A stretch of DNA of 64,000 bases from assembly GCF_036850765.1 (NCBI RefSeq), contig NC_089494.1, forward strand, positions 229,728,779 through 229,792,778. The letters are read 5' to 3'. A program made the translations under genes and the position numbers. The notes beneath the pieces were generated by a model, which was not told the origin of the DNA, did not search any database, and saw only the letters and a list, made by a program, of their open reading frames with translations. The DNA comes from Saccopteryx bilineata. Lineage: Eukaryota; Chordata; Mammalia; Chiroptera; Emballonuridae. This document shows, piece after piece, positions 50,685-62,579 of this stretch (within the stretch, counting starts at the first letter, position 1; each line of letters begins with the position of its first letter).

Positions 50685-52425
50685 TGGAAAGCTGATGGTC
50701 CTTGGCTCAGTTTTAGCTAGAGTCCTCAAGGCACTGGGTTTTGCCTGAGACCGGCAGACTTCAAGTTGTGGCTATGAGGAAACAGGAGTACACTCTGCCT
50801 GCCTCTCTCTACTTTGGACAGCTTAACTTCTTTCCTTGAATGGACAGAAAAGCAGGAGCTCCCTAGAGCAGAGAAGGTTAACTACCAAACAGCCCTGCTT
50901 GCCCTGTGCTGTCCACAGAACCGAGCTATTACTGGAAAGGAGCCGCCAGACAGGGGCTGCATGTCTGAGCTCCCCTGCCATCCCCGTGGGGTCTTATGTG
51001 ACTAGTTCTTACCATGGGAACTGACAAAGTGATGTGTGTCACTGCCGCACAAGGAGGCTTAAAGGCATTGCTATTCTCCCTCTCCCTCCTTTGCTGCTTG
51101 TTATAATAAGGTCCCAGGGAAAGGCTGAGCCCCAGGGAAGGGAGCCTTAGTCCCCAGAGGAAAGCTAGTCCGGTGATGGCAGATACTGACCTTCACCTGG
51201 TGTTTGTGACCAAGACACTGAAATATTGAGGTTTATTCATACAGAACCAGCACTGCCCAAACCAATGCACCCACATCCAATCTCTCTAGAGGTTGAGGGA
51301 GTATGACAATTAAAGGGAATTCCATTGAGCATTCATCCTATGCCCCTCTGGGCACAAGAAAGTGAGAAAGAGGAATGATCAAGTTACAAAATGTGAGCGT
51401 GGTGTTTAAGCTAATTTCTCCTCTAGGAATTGTCATGCTGCCCCGGGGACTAATTGCTCAGTAAATACCATCTAGGGAAATCAGTCCAGGCAGGGATCCA
51501 GTGTCCTCAGCTCCCATACTCTTCTACCAGATTTTCAACTAAGGTTACAGTGAAACCACCACGCTCTTCCGAACTGGAACAATGGGAAGCACAATACAAT
51601 GATTAAGAGTGGGGCCTTGGAGATGAACCAACCTGTACTCTAACCCCATGGATTAGCTCATGGCTAACCTTTCAAGAACAATAGCCAAAGCCATGCTGTT
51701 TTGGAGGAGAGAACTTGCCCTGCATGGAACACCAAAAGCCATGCTTTGCTCCATGCCGGGAACTCAACTATCCTGCAAATGCTTCAGTCACCAGCATCGA
51801 AGCCACTAGTGCCCCGACACTGTGCCAGAGAGGGTGAGTCAGTTTAAGCCCCTCGGGAAGCGAACATAAAGACAGGGTGAGAAGTGAAAGAAATTTATAA
51901 GGGAAATAATTTGAAAGACAAAGAGAGAGGGGTAGGGATAGGAGGAAGATTCTGCAGACCATGATATCAGACTGACACCTTTGAAAGAAGGGGAAAGGAA
52001 GGAGTCTTGGGTAGGAAGAACCTCAGATTGCAGTGACCTTTGCGAAAAGCTGCAGCCAGACAGAACTGGAGCCTGTTCAACTATCCTGCACTGGAGAAGA
52101 ATGGCCCAGCTCCTGTAGCTCCTCTGGGCCTATTCATTGAAGGGCACATCCTGGTTAGAGCAGAGACATTGAATGAATAGTGTCCTGGATGCCAAAGACT
52201 GTTGTTTAATTATACTGCTCCCAGTAGGTCTGAGTAACACACTTCCATGCTGCCGAAGGAGTACTTCCGTCCTTTTCTCTGACATTACTGGCTCCTGAGT
52301 CAAGGTCTGATGGAGATCAGACCACATGCCCCTGCTGCAAGAAAGCTTGGGGCAACAAGTGACTGACACTTTCAGCACTAAAGGAGGAGATAGACTCCTG
52401 AAATGTAGATGCAAACAAATTAGTA
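50685..52425. other. Intergenic: nothing recognised
   Basis: About 1.7 kb of moderately GC DNA with only short ORFs of no known family. It is the longest stretch of the intergenic part in which I could not name a single repeat. It may be old unique sequence or repeats too diverged to see. Confidence 0.4.
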
Positions 52426-52429
52426 TAAG

Positions 52430-52700
52430 AGCATATAAAGCACTTAGCCCAATGCCTGGTGCATAACAGGCACTGGATGAAGAGAAGATGCTATCCTCAC
52501 TAATCACACTGAGAATGTCAGGGAAGGTGATGGAAAGAGAGTGGATGGTTGAGTCACTCTCTCCTGGGTTCACATCTTGACTCCAGCCTTCCAGCGAAAT
52601 TGGGCAAGTGTCTTAACCTTGCTGAGCTTCTGTTTTCTCATCAGTAAAGCCTCCTTTGCAGAGTCATTGTAAGGATATGCATTACTATGTAGAAAATGGT
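52430..52700 (-). repeat. MIR-type remnant
   Basis: 'tagcccaatgcctggtgcat' and 'aggcactggatga' with 'ttgggcaagtgtcttaacct' and 'tcatcagtaaagcc' match parts of MIR. Orientation is uncertain and there may be two fragments. Confidence 0.55.
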
Positions 52701-52839
52701 TGGTCCAGAAAATGGTTGGTTTTCTCAGAGTAGTCTCTGAGGAAATAACAATACTGAGTTACTTTGTAATGAACAGAGTAAGAGGCACCAAAATCACAGT
52801 GTAAACTCTGGAGGGGGGAGGATTGAGCACTATGCCTGT

Positions 52840-52915
52840 CACTCAGTGTGGATACAACAGGGCCTCAGGAGATATTTGTTGATGAATGAATAAATGAGTG
52901 AATGAATGAACATTG
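52840..52915 (+). repeat. L2-type 3' end
   Basis: 'gatatttgttgatgaatgaa' followed by taaatgagtgaatgaatgaa is the typical L2 terminus. Confidence 0.6.
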
Positions 52916-53087
52916 TTTCTTATTGGAAGGTAGCAAAGGCAAAGCTGCCTGAATCATTTTAAACAAAGATTTTGTTTTGCAAACAAATCCTTCCTACTGA
53001 TGTCCTCCCAGCTCCTTCTGTTTTCTCCTAGTGTTCTTGCATTCAATCTAACCTCTCAAAGAAGCTTAGAGATTATATAGTCAAGTG

Positions 53088-53466
53088 GGGTGTTTTGTTT
53101 TGTTTTTGTATTTTTCCGAAGCTGGAAACGGGGAGGCAGTCAGACAGACTCCCGCATGCACCCAACCGGGATCCACCCGGCATGCCTACCACTGGGCGAT
53201 GCTCTGCCCATCTTGGGGCGTCGCTCTGCCACAACCAGAGTCATTCTAGCGCCGGAGGCAGAGGCCACAGAGCCATCCTCAGCGCCCGGGAAAACTTTGC
53301 TCCAGTGGAGCCTTGGCTGCGGGAGGGGAAGAGAGACAGAGAAGAAGGAGAGGGGGAGGGGTGGAGAAGCAGATGGGCGCTTCTCCTGTGTGCTCTGGCC
53401 GGGAATCGAACCCGGGACTCCTGCACGCCAGGCCGAGGCTCTACCACTGAGCCAACCGGCCAGGGC
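53088..53466 (-). repeat. SINE-B
   Basis: T-rich start, tttttccgaagctggaaacg, GA-rich block and head gagccaaccggccagggc. TSD tatagtcaagtgg at 53075 and 53467. CTCF-like motif degenerate here (ctaccactgggcgat near 53186). Confidence 0.92.
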
Positions 53467-53479
53467 CTATAGTCAAGTG

Positions 53480-54066
53480 GTTCTATTTTATTTTATTAAT
53501 TTGATTTTTATTCTTATCATAGTCTTAAGGATCACATAGTCAGAACAAACCAGGAAAGCCCTGGCCCGCCCCTCCCTGCCCTGACCCCCAGTGCTCAGAG
53601 ACAATCAGTCTCCATTCCTTAGGCGTTTCTTTTCTATTTACTTCCATATTGCTATTTCTTGATCTCTTATAAAAATTTAGACAGTATTGATTTTTTTTTA
53701 ATTGTAGAAGAGAAGATGGGACTTTAAATCTCTTCTCTTACACACATAGATACACACACACTCTTCCCTTCTTCCATCCAATAGAGCGGTTTCAGCTCAT
53801 TCACAAAAGTTCACGAAATCAGAAGAGCGCTTGTTGTATTAGGGTGATGTCCCTGCCCAGCCACACAGAATACTCTAGTCATATTTTATTTCTTATACAA
53901 TTTTTGGGTCCTCTTTAGTTTGTAACTGATTTCCTTTTTTTTATACTTACCTATGACAATCACAAATTCATTCCAAAACTATCCCCCGAAGCTATAAAGC
54001 CTCATGGTAGTCATATCCATGAGGTCTCTCACTAGCTCCTTTTTGCCGGAGTTGTGTTTCCTCCCC
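53480..54066. other. Intergenic: nothing recognised
   Basis: No supported feature. Confidence 0.4.
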
Positions 54067-54133
54067 TGGTCGGTCGGTGGGCCGGTCGGTTGGTCGGTCG
54101 GTCGGTGGGCCGGTCGGTTGGTCGGTCGGTCGG
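54067..54133. repeat. (GGTC)n-based minisatellite with a 28-bp higher-order unit
   Basis: GGTC tetramers broken at regular places by GTGGGCC and GTT. This gives unit lengths of 24 and 28 bp and a partial third unit. Open in several frames on both strands, so it inflates ORFs such as the 134-aa minus ORF at 53979-54383. Confidence 0.93.
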
Positions 54134-54876
54134 CACCAGCTGCTCTGGGGCTCGCTGGAGAGCTGGGTCCTGGAGCTCCTCTCCAGCCCTTTTTGAGGAA
54201 TCGCTCTCCTCTTTCTCCTGTGTTGAACTCCTTATTTCCAGGATCCCATGTCTTCCTCTTAGTTCGTTTGCTCTGGGGGCTTCCTGAGAAAAGTGCATAG
54301 GAAGTAGGTTTTTGTTTGTTGGTTGGTATTCTTGAGAATTTATCTACAAGTGCCATGATCCGACCCCTATCAGTATAATCCATTGAGACGGAGACATTAC
54401 CTATTAGAACAGGAATTACACTTTATTGTAATTATTCATCCCACGGTTTACCCAAGTATGACAGATCGTCTGAAATAGTGGTGGCTTGAACAAGATTGAT
54501 GTTTGGTCTCTCCCACATAAACGCTGGCCTGAGTAATCTGAGACTGGTGTGAGGGCTCCACAGTCATTAGGAACCCAGGCTCTCACTATCTTGTTTCCCA
54601 CCATCCTCAAGAGGCATTTAATTTGTAACCCAGATGTTGCTGTCACCAGCCACTGAAACAGGTAGAATAAAATGCTCCTAAAAATTGTTCCATAGAGTCA
54701 AGCCCTGACAGATCTGTGGCAGCTATCAACAGGTACCTATACAATAATGGTCCAGGAACTAACCTGACACCTTTTAAGTTTGTTTTTCACATCTAAAGCC
54801 AAGCCACGAATCACAGAGACAAACTCGATACCTGGTTGGGAAAGTCCCTTCCTGAATCCTGTAATAAATGCTGCAC
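54134..54876. other. Intergenic: nothing recognised
   Basis: The minus-strand ORF that crosses 53979-54383 has low-complexity Pro/Thr/Arg repeats from the minisatellite and no known domain. Confidence 0.35.
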
Positions 54877-55607
54877 TGTTGGGGACCAAAAAACCAACAG
54901 GGTTTTTGCAGTTTGGAGTTTTCAAAGGTTTGGGGAATTGGCTGCAAGCTGACAGTCTGCCCCCAACCTCACTTGTTCTGTGAAGGTGCAAAAGGCTAAG
55001 CTCTTCCCCACATCTCCATGTTAGCTGTGATGCTCATCCTACCCCCCATGTTCCCCAGAAGGGCTGGAGGCAACTCTCCTCTTTGTGTAAAGTTAGGATG
55101 TTAAGTATGGTGGGAGTTTTCTTGGGTTGCCTTGGAAACATAATCAAACATCTCATTGATTTGCTAATGGCCCACTTTGCCCTATAAATAAAGCAAGATG
55201 CGGCTTTGCAGGGCCCTCTGTTTCAGCTATCAGCTTTGCAGAGCCCTCCAGAACCCATTCTTTTAATTCTTTAAGCCTATTTTCTTAATTTTGCACCATT
55301 CCCACTCAGGACTTGGAATTACTAGCCACGCTGGTTCACGACACTGCACAATCCCAGATTGCTTTGCTTCTCCAATGTATACCTAAATATCAGTGTTTCA
55401 AAAGAAGAGAAGCTTGCTAACCTGCTCCCTGATTGGTGAACCCCAGCAACTTCCGTGCCCCCTAAGCCTCACATTCAGCATGCAGAGCCTGGGACCCTAT
55501 CTTAGTGTCCTCTGCCTCTGTACAGCCTCAATAAATCTGCCTTTGCCATTATTGGTGTCCCTGGTCTTAATTCTTTTATATCAGGAGACAAAAACCCAAA
55601 CTCATCG
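54877..55607 (+). mobile_element. Probable endogenous retrovirus LTR (731 bp)
   Basis: Begins TGTTGGGGACCAAAAAACC and ends atcggtaaca, the TG...CA form. It has AATAAA-type signals at about 55186 and 55531; the second lies some 75 bp before the end, as in many LTRs. No convincing TSD was found (flanks gcac and ctac) and no coding sequence is attached. Class I is likelier than class II from the tail style, but this is uncertain. Confidence 0.55.
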
Positions 55608-56150
55608 GTAACACTACCACTTCTGTATTATGGGTTAGACTATGTTAGAAGCTCAATATCATCATATCCCCCAGAAAAAAACCCACCCTACAAATCAACA
55701 TGGTTTTTGCAGTTTGGCCTGGTTGTCTTGCAGGGCACTCTGTCGATGTTGGTGGCTTAGGCTTCAGAATTCTTTTTAGATTCCTTGATGGTGGAGACCA
55801 TGTAATCTACAACAGGGGAGGTGCTATTTGTTTCCCACCACGTGGAAAAAAGTGGTTTGCACTGAGAAAAAAAGACTAATAGACGAAGAGAAGGGCAGAG
55901 AAGACGGGAGTCTGGGCAGAGTTCAAGTCCCTCGTTCTGTTTCTTTCTAAGACCCAAGTGCACACACGCCCTGCCCGTGGTTTGTTCAATGCTTCCATGG
56001 AGGCTGTCAGTCCATAAATCCTCCCGTTTGCTCAAGCCACTTTGATGGGGATTTTATCACTTGAAAACACAATAACCTCGATCAATTCATATTCGAACAA
56101 AGTAGCTGGCTGCAACTGCAGCAGAGCTTTCTCATTGTGACATGGCTAGT
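55608..56150. other. Intergenic: mostly unassigned
   Basis: Includes at about 55693 a near copy of the LTR start region (caacatggtttttgcagttt against caacagggtttttgcagttt at 54894). Confidence 0.4.
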
Positions 56151-56159
56151 TCCTCAAGG

Positions 56160-56395
56160 GGAGAGGTTGGGAGGGGTGGCTAAAGGGGACACGGTTTCTA
56201 TTTGGGGTGATGAGAGCACTCCAAAACTGGGGATGGTGATGGCTGCACAACTCTAAATACATCCAAAGCATTGAATTGTGTATTTTAAATATACAATTGA
56301 AATGTAAATTAAATTATTAATTTAATTTAAAATTGAATTTTATCTTATGTGAACTCTATCTCAATAAAGCTGTTTTTAAAAACTATTATACATTA
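56160..56395 (+). repeat. L1 3' end
   Basis: 'ggggatggtgatggctgcac' followed by 'aactctaaatacatccaaag' and the terminal 'tctatctcaataaagctgtt'. Similar to the 3' end at 45890-45968. Confidence 0.75.
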
Positions 56396-56399
56396 TAGA

Positions 56400-57655
56400 C
56401 TTGCCACCCATACCTATGAAAGAGTTAGCGTGGGACTCCCGTGGTACCTACCTGAAACCAACTGAAGGTCGGGGCCTGTCAGAGTAGTGGTTCCGATGAT
56501 TAATAGCATGCCCCCAGAAGACGAGGCCAGCTGTGCTCCTGCCCAGCCAGCAGGGTGTGCCTGTCCTCAGGGACTGACAGAAGCAATCCCTGCGGCCTGG
56601 GCCCTGGGGGCTTCTCACGGAGTTGGAGGAAAATCAATCACGTTAGCCCCTCAGAGTCAATAAGATCTGCCCAAGCGAACCTTCTCAATACAATAAAAAG
56701 AAAATAAGAGAGTCTTGGGAAACACTGAGTTCACTTTCTAATATAAGCATTAAGTTTTCTTTCATGAACACTTATAACTAAGAGCAGCATTCCTGCCCAG
56801 GCTAAAAAACAAAGGCTCCCTTAGTAGACAGGCCTGGAAAAATCAAGGATCATTCAGATGTTTGTTTGATTTATACACTTGTACTTATTCATTCTAACAT
56901 TTCCTGGAAGCCTTCCGTGTGGGAGGGGCTGTCATCACCGCTGAGTACACAGAGGTGATTAAGACAGTCCCAGACAGCAGACGTTCGGGGCAGTGGTAGA
57001 GTCTGAAGTGCTCAGGTAGTGACAAGCCCACGTGAAAAGAGCTGCAGTGGAGGAACTGGGGTGCTTTGGGGGCTCTCAGGAGGGAGTCAGCCCGGGGGCC
57101 TCCAGGTAAGGCTGTTATGGTCTATTTACTCATGGCTAATTGTGATGCTCATTTATCTGTCTAATGCTCCTCTTTCCCACCTGTAAAGTGAAGCCAGTTA
57201 CGGAACATAAGAAAGAATTGCACTGTGCCCTAACAGGTCGGACTTCAAAGAGATACAGACCCAACTTCTATCATGCTGTTAGCTAGCTCCTTTGGAAGAC
57301 TGAAACCTGGTACATAAAATGTCTGGGAGTAGTTCCGTAGATTCAAGAATTCCATTCGTCTCATCAGATTTGTCATTCATTTATTCATCCAATAAATGTT
57401 ACCTGACCATCTATTATTTATGCTTCTCAAACTGAAATACACAACAGGGTGAGCAATAGTGTATCCAGGGATAGACTTAGCAATTCAGTATTGCACACCT
57501 TGTCAGAGCATTAAGTTCACTCAGTGTAAACAATACCTAGCATTTTTATGTTAAAACAAATAAGGGTATGCTACAGAGAAAGATGAAAAAGGCACCTGAT
57601 GTTTTAGGAGAAAGCATTTGGGGCTCATAGTGGACTATTTGCATATGTCTTCTAG
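56400..57655. other. Intergenic: nothing recognised apart from a possible L2 scrap
   Basis: Near 57369 'catttattcatccaataaat' is compatible with an antisense L2 terminus. The rest is unassigned. Confidence 0.35.
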
Positions 57656-57689
57656 AATTTGGGGGGAGATATTTGGGCATTCTCTTCTG

Positions 57690-58135
57690 TCATTAATTTT
57701 TTATTTTTAAGTTTTTTCTATTACTGTTGACATTCAATATTATTTTATATTAGTTTCAGGTGTACAGCCTAGTGGTCAGATAATTATATCATTTATGAAG
57801 TGGTCCCCTGTTATTTCCAGTACCCAGCTGGCACCACACACAGTTATCACAATATTATTGACTGCATCCTACTTCACATTCCCATGGCTATTCTGTAACT
57901 ACCAGTCTGTACTTCTGAATACCTTTACCTTTTTTACCCAGCCCCCCAACCCTCCTCCCCTCTGACAATCCTCATTCTGTTCTCTGTTTTGTTTGTTTTA
58001 TTTTGTTCTTTAGATTCCACAGGTAAATGAAATCATATGGTACTTGTCTTTCTCTAACTGACTTATTTCACTTAACATAATACCCTAAGTCCACCCATGT
58101 TGTTGCAAATTATAAGATTTCATTCTCTTTTTTAT
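57690..58135 (-). repeat. L1 3' region, antisense
   Basis: 'ttttatattagtttcaggtg', 'tacagcctagtggtcagata', 'gattccacaggtaaatgaaa' and 'tcatatggtacttgtctttc' are in the order of an antisense L1 3' UTR. Confidence 0.85.
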
Positions 58136-58326
58136 TTCTGCCATTAATTAAACATCAGTTGTTAAATTATATTATTATCTTAAAAGATGCAAAAAGATAT
58201 ACATCCCTTGAAGAGTATATAATCTGAGCTACAGCAAGATAATGAACAAGTGAATCAAACAGACGTCCTTACGTGTGCCTTTTGAGATGTGTGAGATATT
58301 ACTTTTTTGTCTGTGAAGTCATTTTA

Positions 58327-58510
58327 AATTTTTTATTTATTTTTATTTATTCATTTTAGACAGGAGAGGGAGAGACAGAGAGAGAGAAGAGGGAGGAGCA
58401 GGAAGCATCAACTCCCATATGTGCCTTGACCAGGCAAGCCCAGGGTTTCGAACCGGCAACCTCAGCATTTCCAGGTCGATGCTTTATCCACTGTGCCACC
58501 ACAGGTCAGG
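58327..58510 (-). repeat. SINE-C
   Basis: T-rich tail, GA repeat, tcaactcccatatgtgcctt and head caccacaggtcaggc. Perfect TSD ctgtgaagtcatttta at 58311 and 58511. Confidence 0.93.
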
Positions 58511-58875
58511 CCTGTGAAGTCATTTTATATTAGATTCCTGCCATGACAGAGATAGGAAAAGCCAATTCAGGGAACCAACTAGAGAAACCTGGAGAAGAAA
58601 ATGAAATTCAGCAAGAAGCTCACTAAGAAAAGAAATTCAGAAATAGCAAAGAAAGGGTCCTTCTTGCACAGATCAAAAGCTCACATCCAGTTAGATGATC
58701 AAGGCACCCGAGGTTGGAAGGACGAAGAGGATTACAAGGGACAGGGATTGGGAAAAGGCCGTCCCAAGTGAATGGAGTAAAAGGGACAAAGTCAAGGGGG
58801 AAAGGAGGTTGTATTTGGGGTTCAGGGAGTAATCAATTGGTTTAAAACAGAAGTTTCACCAAAAATGCCAACACA

Positions 58876-59241
58876 GCCCGACCAGGCGGTGGCACAGTGG
58901 ATAGATCGTTGGACTGGGATGCGGAAGGACCCAGGTTTGAGACCCTGAGGTCGCCAGCTTGAGCGCTGGCTCATCTGGTTTGAGCAAAGCTCACCAGCTT
59001 AGACCCAGGGTCGCTGGCTCGAACAAGGGGTTACTCGGTCTGCTGAAGGCCCCTGGTCAAGGCACATATTAGAGGGCAATCAATGAACAACTAAGGTGTT
59101 GCAAGGAAAAACTGATGATTGATGCTTCTCATCTCTCTCCGTTCCTGTCTGTCTGCTGTCTGTCCCTATCTATCCCTCTCTCTGACTCTCTCTCTGTCTC
59201 TCTAAAAAAATAAATAAATAAAGAGATCTTCATATTAAAAA
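58876..59241 (+). repeat. SINE-A, full length
   Basis: Head gcccgaccaggcggtggcac, body and A-tail. Perfect TSD aaaaatgccaacaca at 58861 and 59242. Confidence 0.93.
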
Positions 59242-59259
59242 AAAAATGCCAACACAGCC

Positions 59260-60704
59260 TAATGAAGGGTCCTTGAAACCAAGGGCAAAGAAAGTGAAAT
59301 GTACCTGCCACTTAGCACATGCTCAAATGAATTTTGCTGACTTATATGAACACGACGAGGCAGATGTGATCATGTACTCCACTGCTCCTCGGCAAGGTAA
59401 AATGAGTTCAGCACCAGAGTCAGCTTGACATGTTTTCCGTTTCCTTCTTCCTCCTCTTTCCAGTCCTCCCTATCTGTCCTCTCCCATTTCAACACACATA
59501 TGGAAAACATTTTGCAATTCCACCCACGCCATCAGTTTCATTAATTGCAGGTAAGCCCAGCAACAGTCCTGTGTGATGATGACTCACCAGAGGTGGAATA
59601 ACCCGTGCTGGTGGATAAACAGGGAAAGGGTTGGCATTGCCCATTTTTTGGTGTGTCTTAGCCCTGCAAGTTTGTAATTTTTATGTCTTCATGGTTGGTA
59701 GATTGTCCACTTTCCCTGGAAAGGAACAGAATGTCTTGATTAGCGTAGTTCCCTGTGTCTTGGCACACAGCGTGGAGGTTTGCGGGAGTCGATAAATAGC
59801 ACCCTCCTAGTCCACCCAATCTCTGAACCATCTGAAAGCTACAATGGAAGTGAGCAGATGGAGCTCAAGTAATTAGCATGAGCAACTTGATTACTGGTAA
59901 AAGCTGAATGGGAGCAGGTGGTTTATATGCGGCAACAATGGATGTCCTAGTAATTGAGCTTAAGAATTAGGCAGACCCACCCATGCAGACAGAGAAGCCC
60001 TAGAAAACCCCATATTTCACGCCACTGGGAAGAGTCTTTATTGGGTGGCCAGTTGCAGAAGAGAGCGTGTGCTTTCTGCCTCTCGATCCCAGAGAGAAAG
60101 GGAGAAGGAAGATCTGAGAGCGGTATGCCAGCAACTTCCTCCCAACACCTGAGCAGGGATGTGAGCAAGGCGGCTTGAGAGGGCCCATGCGTTACCCTAT
60201 TTAAGGTCCCTAGGGGCCAAGATGTCTCCTCCACCCCGTATGTGACAATACTGACCATGTGCATGCTAGTTTGTACATGTAATGGACAACTTCTTAAGGC
60301 CAACTTGACACAAGTGGCCCATTGAGCAAAGGTGCTCGTTTATTCCAGCTGGTCCTCTGTCTGGCAATGGAAGCTGCAGCACAGCTTCTTGTCCTGGGGA
60401 GAATCATTTCATCAGCCACTCCTAGTTATGAAACGTATTGTTTAGGAAGCACTGAAGGAAGACAAAGGGTGTATCAGAAGGAATCCTGGCACTATCCCGC
60501 TGGAGATCTCCAGAATGCAAAGCAGGTCTCTGGGGAGGGGTGGAATTAATTTGCACAAGGATCCCAGGGCCTTCTGGGAGAGAATAAACTGGGGGCACAA
60601 CACGCCGGGGACCCAGTGCCTGTTTTCAGAAATTTAAAGGCTTGCTAACTGGCTGGACACGATAGCATCAATCTTTTTCAAGAGATAATAAAATTTTAGA
60701 ATAT
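59260..60704. other. Intergenic: nothing recognised
   Basis: Short ORFs only. The 60-aa ORF at 59246-59428 starts in the SINE's target site and shows no known family. Confidence 0.4.
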
Positions 60705-60720
60705 AAAGCAGATCATAGCA

Positions 60721-61024
60721 CCTGACCAGGTGGTGGCGCAGTGGATAGAGTGTCGGACTGGGATGCGGAAGGACCCAGGTTCGAGACCCCGAGGTCGCCA
60801 GCTTGAGCGCAGGCTCATCTGGCTTGAGCAAAGAGCTCACCAGCTTGGACCCAAGGTCGCTGACTCCAGCAGGGGGTTACTCGGTCTGCTGAAGGCCCGC
60901 GGTCAAGGCACATATGAGAAAGCAATCAATGAACAACTAAGAAGTCGCAACACGCAACGAGAAACTGATGATTGATGCTTCTCATCTCTCTCCATTCCTG
61001 TCTGTCCCTGTCTATCTCTGCCTC

Positions 61025-61073
<49 letters not shown>
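60721..61073 (+). repeat. SINE-A with a 46-bp pure A-tail
   Basis: Head ctgaccaggtggtggcgcag, near-consensus body, and an uninterrupted A46 tail at 61028-61073. Perfect TSD aaagcagatcatagca at 60705 and 61071. Tail purity and length suggest it is the youngest SINE here. Confidence 0.95.
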
Positions 61074-61074
<1 letters not shown>

Positions 61075-61089
61075 CAGATCATAGCAAAA

Positions 61090-61941
61090 AGGTTTTTCTC
61101 TTTTATTTTTTTAAAACAATACTTTTTGCCTAGGAGGTGGCCGTGAGTAACAATCAAAACAAAAGCCTAATGACACAATGATGCTTTGCCTAGTAATATA
61201 TACGTATATATATATACAATATTAATTGACAATATTAACTCAGTAGCAATCAGCATGGACATGGGCTGCAAGTAAGCTGTCTACAATAACAGAAAAAGGC
61301 GGGGTTCCAGACCAATTTGACCTGAACACTGCCATCTAAACAATAACAGAAATTATAACATACGAGTACAAGGGGGTCAGAGAGACAAACTGGTTAATAT
61401 GTGCTGTCAATTCAAACGGAATTGAAGATGAGATACTACATGAGAAAAACAGACAATGCCCTGGGGCCTTACAGCTTTTCCATGAGTGACAGAGAGTTCC
61501 CCAGATTTGCCCATAAACCTCACTGTAATTGTACATAAGTGACAGAATGAATCGTGAAGCTGAGGGACATTCTTCTCAACTGCTAACAGGAAACAAATTT
61601 TGACAAATTGTGACTGAAGAAAATCTAAATTATATTTCTATTCTCAAAATTATTTTTTATGAAGAGGAATTTTTTAAATGTAGGAGGAGAGTATTAGAGA
61701 GGTGTGTGAGACAGTTAATTAATACAAACATTTTACTTTTCTGTATTAGGCGGTGCTTGTGGTAGTTGTCAGCTTTTTGAAATTTATAATTGAAGTCATT
61801 TCTTCTCTTTTTAAAATACTCTTTTATACCTGATTTTTGGTGTTTGTAATTTTGTAATCTTTCATCTTAAAGGACATCACTCAAATCGAATATGCTACAG
61901 GTCCCACAAAATCAGGACCTGACTCTGGATGTAAGTTGGAA
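61090..61941. other. Intergenic: nothing recognised
   Basis: AT-rich DNA; a short (TA)n patch at 61197-61217. Confidence 0.4.
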
Positions 61942-61957
61942 TGATGGTGTACTTTTT

Positions 61958-62008
61958 TTTTTAATTTTTTAATTTAATTTTATTTTATTTATTCATTTTT
62001 TTAGAGAG

Positions 62009-62054
<46 letters not shown>

Positions 62055-62176
62055 AGAGAGGAGCTGGAAGCATCAACTCCCATATGTGCCTTGACCAGGC
62101 AAGCCTAGGGTTTCGAACCGGCGACCTCAGCATTTCCAGGTCGACGCTTTATCCACTGCGCCACCACAGGTCAGGC
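61958..62176 (-). repeat. SINE-C
   Basis: Poly-T, (GA)n block at about 62010-62050, tcaactcccatatgtgcctt and head ccaccacaggtcaggc. Perfect TSD gatggtgtactttttt at 61942 and 62177. Confidence 0.93.
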
Positions 62177-62234
62177 GATGGTGTACTTTTTTAACAGGAA
62201 AAAGTTCAGGGCCTTTTTTTTGCAGCCTTTAGTA

Positions 62235-62570
62235 CAGGGGTCCCCAAACTACGGCCCGCGGGCCGCATGCGGCCCCCTGAGGCCATTTATCCGGCCCCCG
62301 CCGCACTTCTGGAAGGGGCACCTCTTTCATTGGTGGTCAGTGAGAGGAGCATAGTTTCCATTGAAATACTGGTCGGTTTGTTGATTTAAATTTACTTGTT
62401 CTTTATTTTAAATATTGTATTTGTTCCCTTTTTGTTTTTTTTTTTACTTTAAAATAAGATATGTGCAGTGTGCATAGGGATTTGTTCATAGTTTTTTTTT
62501 ATAGTACGGCCCTCCAACAGTCTGAGGGACAGTGAACTGGCCCCCTGTGTAAAAAGTTTGGGGACCCCTG
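62235..62570. mobile_element. hAT-type DNA transposon (non-autonomous), 336 bp
   Basis: Ends CAGGGGTCCCCAAACT and its complement AGTTTGGGGACCCCTG-like at 62570. Exact 8-bp TSD ctttagta at 62227-62234 and 62571-62578. No coding capacity. Its terminus resembles the MITE at 6394 (CAG(T/G)GGTCCCCAA). Confidence 0.94.
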
Positions 62571-62579
62571 CTTTAGTAC

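Noticed and set aside
53979..54383. 134-aa minus-strand ORF with PTDRPT repeats
   Set aside because: The repeats come from the GGTC minisatellite, which is open in several frames. No domain, no splice context.
59246..59428. 60-aa ORF after a SINE
   Set aside because: No recognisable family; begins in the SINE's TSD. Chance is the simplest explanation.
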